Shown here piece after piece: positions 13,496 through 20,457 of a DNA stretch of 20,457 nt (positions are counted from its first letter, which is position 1; each line of letters begins with the position of its first letter). Both the position numbers and the translations under genes were made by a program. Source of the DNA: JAHELQ01 sp965603365 (lineage in GTDB: Bacteria; Acidobacteriota; Aminicenantia; UBA2199); NCBI GenBank assembly GCA_965603365.1, contig CBFDCR010000086.1:1-20457 (forward strand), read 5' to 3'. Below the pieces are notes generated by a model. That model ran no database searches. It saw only the letters and a program-made list of their open reading frames with translations, and had not been told where the DNA came from.

Positions 13496-13524
13496 TTTAC
13501 AAAAATGAGACGATACTGTATAAT
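13496..13524 (+). promoter_or_regulatory. Sigma70-type promoter of the GH130-receiver gene
   Basis: TTTACA (13496-13501), 17 bp, then TATAAT (13519-13524). The roughly 54-nt leader contains a small hairpin, GAAATG/CATTTC (13553-13567), just before the ribosome binding site AGGTGA (13575-13580). Confidence 0.7.
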
Positions 13525-13584
13525 GTAACCCCCTGCTAAAACATACAGTTTTGAAATGTTTCATTTCTGCAACCAGGTGAAAAA

Positions 13585-15489
13585 ATGTCTGTGAATGTTA
13601 ATATAAATAGAAGATCAATCCGGTTTCAGTCGGACCCCAAACGGGTTATTACCCGTTTCTTTCTCCATGGTGACCATGACCGGGAGTGTGTATTGCTGCA
13701 AAAGGTCCTGTCTTTTCCTGAAGAAGAGGTGGAACTGGTTTTCAACCAGGTTTTGGGAAATTTCTCCCGGCGCCACCGTAATATTACAAAAATTTTTGAA
13801 AAGCATTTCAACAATATAAAATATCTGTTCGAGAAACTGGGAGTAGAAGTGAACTCTCTCTCTACAAATCGAAAATTACTGATCGGTGCCTATTATACGA
13901 TGGAATATGCCATCGAAGCGGCTGCTTTTTTTAATCCCTCCATTGTCGAAGACCTGGACCAGGGCCATTTAGAGGAAAAGGGGCAGAAACGGGTTATCGT
14001 CAGTTTCCGCGCCACCGGCGAAGGACATATCTCCTCTATTGTTTTCAGGAGGGGCATTATCGACAAAAATAACGATATTAAATTCATGCCCATGGGGGGG
14101 CTGGTGGAAGTACCGGAAATTGTGAAACGCCATGTCTATGACAAAAAACTGTTTATGAAAAAACTGGAAGAAATGAACGTTAAAAAAGATATCGTGGACA
14201 AGGTAATGGCCAGACTGGGCGATACATTTATTTACGACCAATTGCAAGCCAGCATCCATGAATGCTCCCAAAATACGAAACTCTCCTACAGCAAAAAAAA
14301 TGTTCTCCAGGCCATCCATTGGCTGGCCAGTTCCCATTATGAAATAACATTTTCACTGGATACCGCAATTTCGCAGCGGGTGATTTTTCCTATTTCCTAC
14401 ACCGAAAAAAATGGCATCGAAGATGCAAGGTTCGTACGTTTTACGGATGATGACGGCAGTGTCACCTATTATGCGACCTATACGGCCTACAATGGTTTTG
14501 CCATATTGCCCAAATTGATGGAAACAAAAGATTTTTATGAATTCAAAGTGAGCCCGGTCAACGGGGAATATTCCCAGAATAAGGGAATGGCTCTCTTCCC
14601 CCGGAAAATAAAGGGTAAATATGTAATGGTCTCCCGTTACGATGGAGTAAACATCTATATTATGTATTCCGATGATGTCAAATTGTGGCGAAACGCCGTA
14701 AAAATAGAGGAACCGACATCTCCCTGGGAACTGGTGCAAATGGGTAACTGCGGGTCTCCCCTGGAAACGGAAAGGGGCTGGCTGCTGCTAACCCACGGCG
14801 TGGGGCCGATGAGACGCTACTGCCTGGGGGTTACGCTCCTCGACCTGGAGGACCCCACCAAAGTGATTGCCCATTTAAAAGAAGCCCTCATGGCTCCCAC
14901 CGAAGAGGAACGGGAAGGCTATGTCCCTAATGTGCTCTATTCCTGCGGTTCCATGATTCATAATAACGAGTTGATTATTCCCTATGCCATGTCCGATACC
15001 TGCTCCAGCTATGCCACCGTATCCCTGGATGAACTGTTCGGCGCATTACTGAAATCCTCCTCCCCCACCCAAAAGCCGGCTGCAAAAACCAGGGGCTCTA
15101 TCCTGGTGGTGGAAGATGAACACATTTTTCAAAAATTTATGGCGAAATGGCTGCGTGACGAGGGATATAAGGTGGAAATCGCGGCGGACGGCGCTGAAGC
15201 CTTGATGCGTATCGGCGCGATTCCCTTCGATGCGATCCTCCTGGATATCGCCATGCCCAACCTCAACGGCCTCCAATTAATGGATATCCTGGATAAAAAG
15301 AAAATCCATACACCCATCATTATCATAAGCGCTGAAGAGAGCAGCAAAATCAAAAACAAAACCCTGCGGCTCGGGGCAGTGGGTTACATTAGTAAATCAC
15401 TTAAAGACGATGCGCTGCTGAAGGAATTAAAAAAATTATTGGAAAAAATCGATAAAAAAGAACCGGGGAACCGTAACGCAATAACGTGA
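13585..15489 (+). CDS. GH130 glycoside phosphorylase-like enzyme fused to a response-regulator receiver domain
   Basis: The protein has 634 residues. Residues 1 to about 240 are a mostly helical N-terminal region found in the long GH130 type. Residues about 245-490 hold the five-bladed propeller catalytic domain, with the general-acid Asp280 in GIEDARFVRF and later blades with MVSRYDG, GNCGSPLETERGW and THGVGPMRRY. GH130 enzymes are mainly phosphorylases or hydrolases of beta-mannosides. After a Pro/Ser/Lys linker (about 491-504), residues 505-620 form a complete receiver domain. It has acidic pair E510-D511, phospho-acceptor Asp554 in LLDIAMP, Ser582 in IIISAEE and Lys604 in YISKS. All catalytic receiver residues are present, so it should be phosphorylatable. 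No kinase or DNA-binding output domain is adjacent. It has its own promoter and is convergent with the glycosyltransferase operon. Domain calls are firm; phosphate control of the enzyme is inference. Confidence 0.92.
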   Translation: MSVNVNINRRSIRFQSDPKRVITRFFLHGDHDRECVLLQKVLSFPEEEVELVFNQVLGNFSRRHRNITKIFEKHFNNIKYLFEKLGVEVNSLSTNRKLLIGAYYTMEYAIEAAAFFNPSIVEDLDQGHLEEKGQKRVIVSFRATGEGHISSIVFRRGIIDKNNDIKFMPMGGLVEVPEIVKRHVYDKKLFMKKLEEMNVKKDIVDKVMARLGDTFIYDQLQASIHECSQNTKLSYSKKNVLQAIHWLASSHYEITFSLDTAISQRVIFPISYTEKNGIEDARFVRFTDDDGSVTYYATYTAYNGFAILPKLMETKDFYEFKVSPVNGEYSQNKGMALFPRKIKGKYVMVSRYDGVNIYIMYSDDVKLWRNAVKIEEPTSPWELVQMGNCGSPLETERGWLLLTHGVGPMRRYCLGVTLLDLEDPTKVIAHLKEALMAPTEEEREGYVPNVLYSCGSMIHNNELIIPYAMSDTCSSYATVSLDELFGALLKSSSPTQKPAAKTRGSILVVEDEHIFQKFMAKWLRDEGYKVEIAADGAEALMRIGAIPFDAILLDIAMPNLNGLQLMDILDKKKIHTPIIIISAEESSKIKNKTLRLGAVGYISKSLKDDALLKELKKLLEKIDKKEPGNRNAIT

Positions 15490-15533
15490 CCGGCCCTTAA
15501 TCCACGGCACCGTCAAATTTTAAGCGGCCTGCT

Positions 15534-16556
15534 TTAGCGGTCTAATATCTTCTTATAGACGTCGAGGTAATCAGCGATCATTTTTTCACGGCTGAACCGG
15601 GCCGCGGCCCATTCCCGACAGTAGGCCCGCTCGATCTTTTTCATATCCGGCAAACGTTCCACCGCTTCCTCCACGGTTCGGACCAGGAAACCGGTTTTCC
15701 CATCATCTAATAATTCCGGCATGGACCCTTTGTTGAAAACCAGCACCGGTGTTCCGCACAGCATGGCTTCCGCCACACTCAAACCGAAAGGTTCGGCAAA
15801 ATTAATGGGATGAAGCAGGGCCAATGCTTCGCCCAGTAACTTGTCCCTCGGCGCCGGTCCCGAATGCCCTACAAATACGATATCATCATCATTAATAAAG
15901 GGCTCCACTTTTTCTTTAAAGTAAGCTTGATCCTGGATAATGCCGGAAATGATAAGCTTCATACCTGCTTTTTTGGCGATTTGTATCGATTCCCAGGTGC
16001 CTTTGTCGTGGTGAATCCTGCCAAAATAAAGCAGGTATTGCCCGGGCTTTTCCCGGAAAGTAAAATCCTCGAGGTTAATGCCGTTGTAAACCGTGGCCGC
16101 ATAGTCCAGTTCCGGGCTCCGGTCCGCATTGCTGATGGAGACATAATAAACGGTATCATTATACTCTTTGTATACCGGCAGGATTTTGGGTGAGGAAAAC
16201 CCGTGGATGGTGGTGAGCATTGGGGTAGAAATCAACCGGGCGTAAGTAAGGGGTAAGAAATCATAATTATTGTGAATAATATCAAAATGTCCCGCTTGCT
16301 CCATCATATGAGCGATGTGCAGGCACTCCCATACTTTAGGGTCCAGGGTTTTATCCTCTTCATAGGGCCGCGGCACAATGGCTTCCAGTTTCCCGGCCGT
16401 GATGGAGTCGCGGGTGGCAAAAAGAGTCACGTCATGACCCCTGACGGCCAGTCCTTCGGCAATATTGGCCGCCACCTGTTCCCATGGACCGTAATGGCGC
16501 GGTGGGGTCCGCCAACAAACCGGCGCTAAAACCGCGATTCTCATTTTATCCTTCAT
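15534..16556 (-). CDS. GT4-family glycosyltransferase
   Basis: This retaining GT-B glycosyltransferase has 340 residues. The N-terminal half shows APVCWRTPPRHYGPWE (11-26), the acceptor-side glycine loop region, and TTIHGFSSPK. The C-terminal half shows YFGRIHHDKG (177-186) and the nucleotide-sugar E-x7-E motif E255-PFGLSVA-E263, followed by CGTPVLVFNKGSMPEL. The sugar donor cannot be read from sequence; GDP-mannose would suit the GH130 neighbours. Two starts are possible: ATG 16556 has a weak upstream site, while Met5 (16544) is preceded by AAGGA at a short but workable spacing and starts MRIAVLAP, as is typical. It is the last gene of the minus-strand operon, 21 bp after the short GH130 gene, and is convergent with the GH130-receiver gene. 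Confidence 0.9.
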   Translation of the reverse strand: MKDKMRIAVLAPVCWRTPPRHYGPWEQVAANIAEGLAVRGHDVTLFATRDSITAGKLEAIVPRPYEEDKTLDPKVWECLHIAHMMEQAGHFDIIHNNYDFLPLTYARLISTPMLTTIHGFSSPKILPVYKEYNDTVYYVSISNADRSPELDYAATVYNGINLEDFTFREKPGQYLLYFGRIHHDKGTWESIQIAKKAGMKLIISGIIQDQAYFKEKVEPFINDDDIVFVGHSGPAPRDKLLGEALALLHPINFAEPFGLSVAEAMLCGTPVLVFNKGSMPELLDDGKTGFLVRTVEEAVERLPDMKKIERAYCREWAAARFSREKMIADYLDVYKKILDR

Positions 16557-16577
16557 CCGGGTTTCTTTATATTAATT

Positions 16578-17507
16578 TTACAGCGGGGGCCTGGGGGTTT
16601 CCAGGCAGAGCTTTACCAGGTCATGGATTTTGGCCGTTCCGACACACATCACCGTATCCGCACCGCCCCAGTAAATTTTTACGGTCCCATCCTCTTCCGG
16701 CACCGCCCCGCAAGTAAATACCACGTTGTGGACATAGCCACTGATTTCGTACGGCTCCTCCGGCTGTAAGATCCAGTGGTCGCTGACCCCGATGACCCGG
16801 GTGGGATCGGTTAAGTCGTGAAGTGCCGCGCCCAGCCGGTAGACACTGCCGCTCATGGTGGGAAATACCCCGTGATAAATATTCAACCAGCCCTGCCCCG
16901 TTTTAAAAGGCGGTGCACCAGGGCCGATTTTCATCTGGTCCCAGTGATACGCTGCCGGTTTCATAATCACTCTTGCGTCCCCCCAGTACCGCAAATCCGG
17001 CGAATAGGAAATCCAGATAGACCAGGGACTGATCTCTGAATGGGGACGGTCCAGCCGCGCATAAAGACCGTTGAATTTTCCCGGGAAAATAACCACATTC
17101 CGGTAATCCGCTTCGGTGATAAGGGCAAACCGTTCGATTTTTTCAAAGTCCCCGGTTTTGGCCAATCCTATCCGGACGCCGTGCCGGGAGTACGCGCTGT
17201 AGGTAATCACGTACTCGCCGTCTATAAACGTAACCCGCGGGTCTTCCACCCCATATTCCTCGTATTCCCGGAAAACACCGCTGCCGGCGGGTGTCATAAA
17301 CGGAGTTTTGTCCGCTTTAAAATGATAGCCGTCATCGCTGCGGGCTAAACCGAGAATAGAACGGCCATTGGTTAAATGGGACCGGAAAATCATGATATAT
17401 CGTCCCTGGTATTTGGTAACCCCGGCATTGTGTACTGTCGCCACCGGGTAGGGAATATCCTCTTTGGTCAAAATAGGATTCTTTTCATACCGTTTAATAA
17501 CCGCCAT
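16578..17507 (-). CDS. Short GH130 glycoside phosphorylase/hydrolase
   Basis: This 309-residue single-domain GH130 protein has the normal family length. It shows the five-bladed propeller signatures NPILT (10-14), VHNAGV (25-30), SHLTNGRSILGLARSDDG, the catalytic EDPR box with Asp89 (YGVEDPRVTF), KIGPGAPP (193-200) and YHGV (211-214). Characterised relatives act on beta-1,4- or beta-1,2-linked mannosides, mostly by phosphorolysis to mannose 1-phosphate. Exact linkage and phosphorylase-versus-hydrolase status cannot be decided here. A clear AAGGAGA ribosome binding site precedes the ATG. It lies between two GT4 genes in one operon, so synthesis and breakdown enzymes for the same glycan are probably co-expressed. 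Confidence 0.92.
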   Translation of the reverse strand: MAVIKRYEKNPILTKEDIPYPVATVHNAGVTKYQGRYIMIFRSHLTNGRSILGLARSDDGYHFKADKTPFMTPAGSGVFREYEEYGVEDPRVTFIDGEYVITYSAYSRHGVRIGLAKTGDFEKIERFALITEADYRNVVIFPGKFNGLYARLDRPHSEISPWSIWISYSPDLRYWGDARVIMKPAAYHWDQMKIGPGAPPFKTGQGWLNIYHGVFPTMSGSVYRLGAALHDLTDPTRVIGVSDHWILQPEEPYEISGYVHNVVFTCGAVPEEDGTVKIYWGGADTVMCVGTAKIHDLVKLCLETPRPPL

Positions 17508-17580
17508 GCTAAATCTCCTTATTCCTAAATCCTAAATCCTTAATTATCGAGCCCCCTACTGCCGTCACCCGTTCACACCT

Positions 17581-19809
17581 TTATTCATGGGCCAGGAGTA
17601 CGGTCAAATGAGAAATCAAATAGGCTAAGGTACTTTCCGTGCCCTGGTTTTTATTGACACCGTGACGTTCCAGGCCGTCGAAACACCCGTCGGTTTCAAA
17701 ATCGTAGAGGGGGATACCCAATTCGTTTTCACCCAGGAACCACATAAAAGATCTGGACATCGATTGTATATAACGCGGGTCCTTGGTGACCACCGCGGCC
17801 TGGTACGCCAATTGCACCATGGCCATGGCATCGATGGGCTGCTGTGCGAACCGGGACTGCTCACCGCCCTTCTGGTGCCAATGCTCGTTCCCCACCAGCG
17901 AAAGATAACCGTTCTTGAAACACAATTTTTCCAGGAATTCCGTGGATTCCTTTGCCACCCGCAGCGTATCCTCCTCACCGGTCATTTCTACCGAGTGAAA
18001 GAGCGCCAGCGGGATAATCGCATTATCATAGGAGACTTTCGGCTCAAACCAGTGCCAATCCCCTGATCGCCCCTGTTTATACCGGTTGACAATCTTTTCC
18101 GTCATTTGCAGCATCACTTTTTTCATACCTTCATCCGTGGGGTAACGGTGCAGGTAGTGACATATCCCGATAATCGTATTGGCGGAGTCCCTGAGCGCGG
18201 TTAGTTTTTCAAAATGCGGGTATGCTTTGGCAAATACCGCATTGGCCATTTGACAATAGGCATCTTTGGGGGGGAAACGCATCAAGTAGCCCAAAGCCCA
18301 GATCGCCCTGCCAAAGGAATCCCCCGAACCGACTTCCTCGGTAAACTGACGGTTGTAGGTCAAAAAATTTTTGAAGGTCCCGTCATTATTTTGCATATAA
18401 TTAATATAACTCAGGTATATAGGAATCAAATCCAGCGCCTGTTCATTCTTTTTTTGGCGGTAGGCCATGACGGCCATCAAAAGTGCACGGGCATTATCAT
18501 CCAGGCAATACCCCTCTTTAAAATCAGGGATACCGAAGGTGGCGTGCTGTAGTATCCCGGTTTTGTCGGTCAAGCGGAGAACATGGTCCAGCTTAAACAA
18601 GGGCAGAACCAGGGGATTAATAATGGCTTCATCTTTGGGCTCTTCCCTTACCTCTGCCGGAGTCGCGGCGGAGAGCAATTCCAGGTAACGGGTCCCGATT
18701 TCGGGCCAGAGGGTCCTGCAGCCGGAGAGATAGGCTTTTTCTCTTAATTCTTTCAACTGGGCCGGGTTGTCGAATAATTGGATTAAGATCTCCGCCAGGG
18801 CTTCGGAGTCGCCAAAGTTGTACAACCTTCCCCTGCCCTCCGCCAGCAGTTCCCGCGCATGCCAGTAAGGCGTGGAAACCACGGCCGCACCCGCACCGAT
18901 CGCATAAGCCAGCGTTCCGCTGGTGATTTGCGCCTTGTTCAGGTAAGGGGTAATGTATACATCCGCGGCATTCAGGTAGCCAAATAGCTCTTCGTTGCCG
19001 ACATAACGGTCATAGAAATAAACATGGTCCCTGATGCGGTATTTTTCCACCAGCCGTTTTAAGTAATTCCGGTATTCTTCACCCGAAACACGGAGCACTG
19101 CCGGGTGAGTTTTGCCCAGTACGATATAAAGGATATCCGGGTACTTCTCCAGCACCCGCGGCAGGGCATGGATAACCGTTTCAATCCCTTTATCCTTGCT
19201 CAGCAGCCCAAATGTCAATAGGGATTTCCGGTCCTCCAGTTTCATTAATTTTTTATATTCTTTTCGCTGCATATAACTAAAATCAGGCACCCCATGCTCG
19301 ATCAGCCGGATTTTTTTTTTCGGCACCCGGTAGATACCGGTTAAAAAATCAATGGCCAGGTTACTCATTACCACTACTTTATCCGCTTTTTTAGCGATTT
19401 TTTGGACGATAACTTTTTGATTATAAGAGGGTTTTTCCAGGACCGTATGAAACGTCACCACCAGGGGTATTCTCAGCCGCTGGATCAAAGAAAGAATATA
19501 TACGCCGTCATCCCCGCCGAAAATTCCGAATTCATGCTGCAGCAAACAGACATCCGCCTCGCTGTAATTAATATATTTCACTGCCTTTAAGTAGTCGCGC
19601 TGGTGTTCCTGCCGGATGGTAAAGGCGACCGCCTCCGGGTATTCGTAGGTTTGATTGAGATCGTTCATGGCCACAACGTAGGCTTCCGCCCGCAGGACTT
19701 TTTCACTTGTATTCTTCGCCATCGCCTCCACCAGGTCCCTGGTAAAAGTAGCGATACCGCATTGGCGCGGGACAAAATTGCCGATACAGGCTATTTTAAG
19801 GGTTTTCAT
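17581..19809 (-). CDS. GT4 glycosyltransferase fused to a C-terminal alpha-helical (toroid-like) domain
   Basis: The protein has 742 residues. Residues 1 to about 385 are a GT4 transferase: GNFVPRQCGIATFTRDL at the N-terminus, LLQHEFGIFGG (89-99), TFHTVLEKP, IEHGVPD (170-176), FGLLSKDKGIETVI (200-213) and ITPYLNKAQITSGTLAYA (286-303). The usual first Glu of E-x7-E is not obvious, as in this subgroup. After a linker, residues about 400-742 are repeated helices with acidic GYCLDDNARAL (433-443), GSGDSFGRAIWALG, WHWFEP and DNAIIPLAL segments, like the (alpha/alpha)6 barrels of glycan-processing enzymes. One chain could thus both transfer and bind or trim the glycan; this is inference. It is the first gene of the operon. 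The promoter lies about 65 bp upstream, and the ribosome binding site is weak (AAGGA rather far from the ATG). Confidence 0.88.
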   Translation of the reverse strand: MKTLKIACIGNFVPRQCGIATFTRDLVEAMAKNTSEKVLRAEAYVVAMNDLNQTYEYPEAVAFTIRQEHQRDYLKAVKYINYSEADVCLLQHEFGIFGGDDGVYILSLIQRLRIPLVVTFHTVLEKPSYNQKVIVQKIAKKADKVVVMSNLAIDFLTGIYRVPKKKIRLIEHGVPDFSYMQRKEYKKLMKLEDRKSLLTFGLLSKDKGIETVIHALPRVLEKYPDILYIVLGKTHPAVLRVSGEEYRNYLKRLVEKYRIRDHVYFYDRYVGNEELFGYLNAADVYITPYLNKAQITSGTLAYAIGAGAAVVSTPYWHARELLAEGRGRLYNFGDSEALAEILIQLFDNPAQLKELREKAYLSGCRTLWPEIGTRYLELLSAATPAEVREEPKDEAIINPLVLPLFKLDHVLRLTDKTGILQHATFGIPDFKEGYCLDDNARALLMAVMAYRQKKNEQALDLIPIYLSYINYMQNNDGTFKNFLTYNRQFTEEVGSGDSFGRAIWALGYLMRFPPKDAYCQMANAVFAKAYPHFEKLTALRDSANTIIGICHYLHRYPTDEGMKKVMLQMTEKIVNRYKQGRSGDWHWFEPKVSYDNAIIPLALFHSVEMTGEEDTLRVAKESTEFLEKLCFKNGYLSLVGNEHWHQKGGEQSRFAQQPIDAMAMVQLAYQAAVVTKDPRYIQSMSRSFMWFLGENELGIPLYDFETDGCFDGLERHGVNKNQGTESTLAYLISHLTVLLAHE

Positions 19810-19874
19810 TTTTCACCGTTCCTTACTCAATGATTAAAGCCATCGATTCAGCTCATTCTTTGAATGAAAAGTAA

Positions 19875-19904
19875 AGTATAGCAAATTTTCTATTTTTTTG
19901 CCAA
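19875..19904 (-). promoter_or_regulatory. Sigma70-type promoter of the GT4-GH130-GT4 operon
   Basis: The minus strand carries TTGGCA (19904-19899), 18 bp, then TATACT (19880-19875). It shares AAAATTTGCTATA with the aldolase promoter at 4979-5006. Confidence 0.6.
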
Positions 19905-20120
19905 TTTTATTTAAACCTGGATTGAGCGATTTTTGCGGCGATTAGCACTTATCTGTTGTGGCATAGGGCAAAAAACGGTGCCAGGTGCCCTCCTCTTATT
20001 CCCATCGATGACAACGCAAGAAACTCACCCAGGAAATTGTCCTATAAAACGGTAAATTTCCCGCCGCGCGGTACTAACTTGATGGTTTCCGCCGAGTGCA
20101 GCGGTAAAACAAAAACCAGT
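19905..20120. other. Intergenic stretch between the two divergent units
   Basis: No gene was recognised here. A sigma54-like motif with wrong spacing lies at 19968-19983 on the minus strand, and a short CCGCGCGG palindrome lies at 20064-20071. Confidence 0.4.
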
Positions 20121-20135
20121 TGGCACAAAATTTGC
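20121..20135 (+). promoter_or_regulatory. Sigma54-type (-24/-12) promoter
   Basis: TGGCAC-AAAAT-TTGC has GG (20122-20123) and GC (20134-20135) exactly 10 bp apart and is preceded by T, giving a near-consensus RpoN site. Predicted initiation is near 20147, nine bases before the 24-bp repeat and about 100 bp before the B12-binding-domain gene. Confidence 0.7.
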
Positions 20136-20155
20136 GTACTTATTTAATCTTAAAT

Positions 20156-20179
20156 TCTGTAATACCGAGGTATAGGATG
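20156..20179. repeat. 24-bp dispersed repeat with inner palindrome, copy 2
   Basis: It is identical to 13318-13341. It lies in the leader of the predicted sigma54 transcript and ends in GAGGT, TATAGG and an ATG that opens a 27-codon frame (20177-20260). Confidence 0.9.
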
Positions 20180-20244
20180 AATCGAAAAATAATGTTACAA
20201 ACCTGTGGCAAATGCGAGGAAATAAAGCAATCCTGGGGCCAGCC

Positions 20245-20457
20245 ATGCGAATATTATTGATCAAACCACCCCTCAACAAAAACCTGCTGGCCCCGAACAA
20301 TGATGAGCCGCTGGAGCTGGAATACGTGGCCGCGGCGGCCGGGGGTCATGGGGTCGACATTTTGGACATGCGGATCGAGAAAAACCTCTGGAAGAAACTG
20401 GAAAATTTCCGGCCTGATCTCGTCGGCATCACCGCTTATACCTGTGATGTCAGGGTG
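20245..20457 (+). CDS. B12-binding-domain, probably radical SAM, protein (5' part)
   Basis: The first 71 residues are visible; the gene runs past the window end. MRILLIKPP, then EPLELEYVAAAAGGHGVDILDMR and FRPDLVGITAYTCD, match the N-terminal cobalamin-binding Rossmann domain of BchE/HpnP-like radical SAM proteins. The CxxxCxxC cluster would follow at about residues 190-200, outside the window, so the radical SAM half is inferred. These enzymes carry out methylations, cyclisations or ring contractions on varied substrates. No good ribosome binding site precedes the ATG at 20245; the upstream small frame overlaps it by 16 bases, so coupling or a different start is possible. The near-consensus sigma54 promoter about 110 bp upstream suggests activator-dependent expression. 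Confidence 0.8.
   Translation, partial: MRILLIKPPLNKNLLAPNNDEPLELEYVAAAAGGHGVDILDMRIEKNLWKKLENFRPDLVGITAYTCDVRV

Noticed and set aside
19968..19983. Sigma54 promoter for the glycosyltransferase operon (minus strand, TGGCAC to TTGC)
   Set aside because: The GG and GC elements are 11 bp apart instead of 10, which RpoN tolerates poorly; a reasonable sigma70 promoter lies closer to the gene.
20025..20300. Minus-strand gene across the sigma54 leader
   Set aside because: It is antisense to a well-supported coding start and promoter, and resembles another minus-strand frame only through the 24-bp repeat.

Overview
The window is bacterial chromosome of moderate GC content. Evidence for this is Shine-Dalgarno sequences, sigma70-type and sigma54-type promoters, and a tRNA gene without an encoded CCA. 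The enzymes suggest an anaerobe: a PflA-like radical SAM protein, a CoA-acylating aldehyde dehydrogenase, and the start of a B12-binding (probably radical SAM) protein. I cannot name the species. A Desulfobacterota/syntroph or an anaerobic Bacillota lineage would fit, but that is inference.

Left part (1-1525): about thirteen copies of a 21-bp tandem repeat, a low-complexity stretch with a palindrome, and then a decayed mobile-element scar. The scar consists of an antitoxin-like gene, a 5'-truncated Gp49/HigB-like toxin and a tyrosine-recombinase remnant that points at the 3' end of a tRNA-Val(CAC) gene.

Metabolic part (1582-6449): a PflX-like radical SAM gene is transcribed divergently from a small LiaF-like membrane protein, from back-to-back promoters. 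A minus-strand group follows: CoA-acylating aldehyde dehydrogenase, HpcH/HpaI aldolase and L-2-hydroxyglutarate oxidase. The last two overlap and have their own promoter.

Envelope pair (6660-9734): an alkaline-phosphatase/sulfatase-superfamily membrane protein is followed closely by a polytopic GT-C-like glycosyltransferase.

Accessory islet (9823-13341): two related small membrane proteins bracket an integrase fragment, a vapBC module between 38-bp direct repeats, and an AT-rich secreted alpha/beta hydrolase. At its right end a sigma54-type promoter drives an ORF whose transcript would begin with a terminator-like hairpin. In that ORF an unknown soluble domain runs in frame into a small membrane protein that has its own ribosome binding site.

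Glycan cluster (13585-19809): this is the most interesting part. A long GH130 glycoside phosphorylase-like enzyme is fused to a complete response-regulator receiver domain. It is convergent with a three-gene operon: a GT4 glycosyltransferase fused to an alpha-helical domain, a short GH130 protein and a second GT4. The set looks like a make-and-break system for a glycan, plausibly a mannoside or mannan, whose breakdown arm may be controlled by phosphorylation. The substrate and the control are inferences.

Right edge: a second sigma54-type promoter, a 24-bp sequence also present at the end of the islet, and the start of a B12-binding-domain protein that is cut by the window end.
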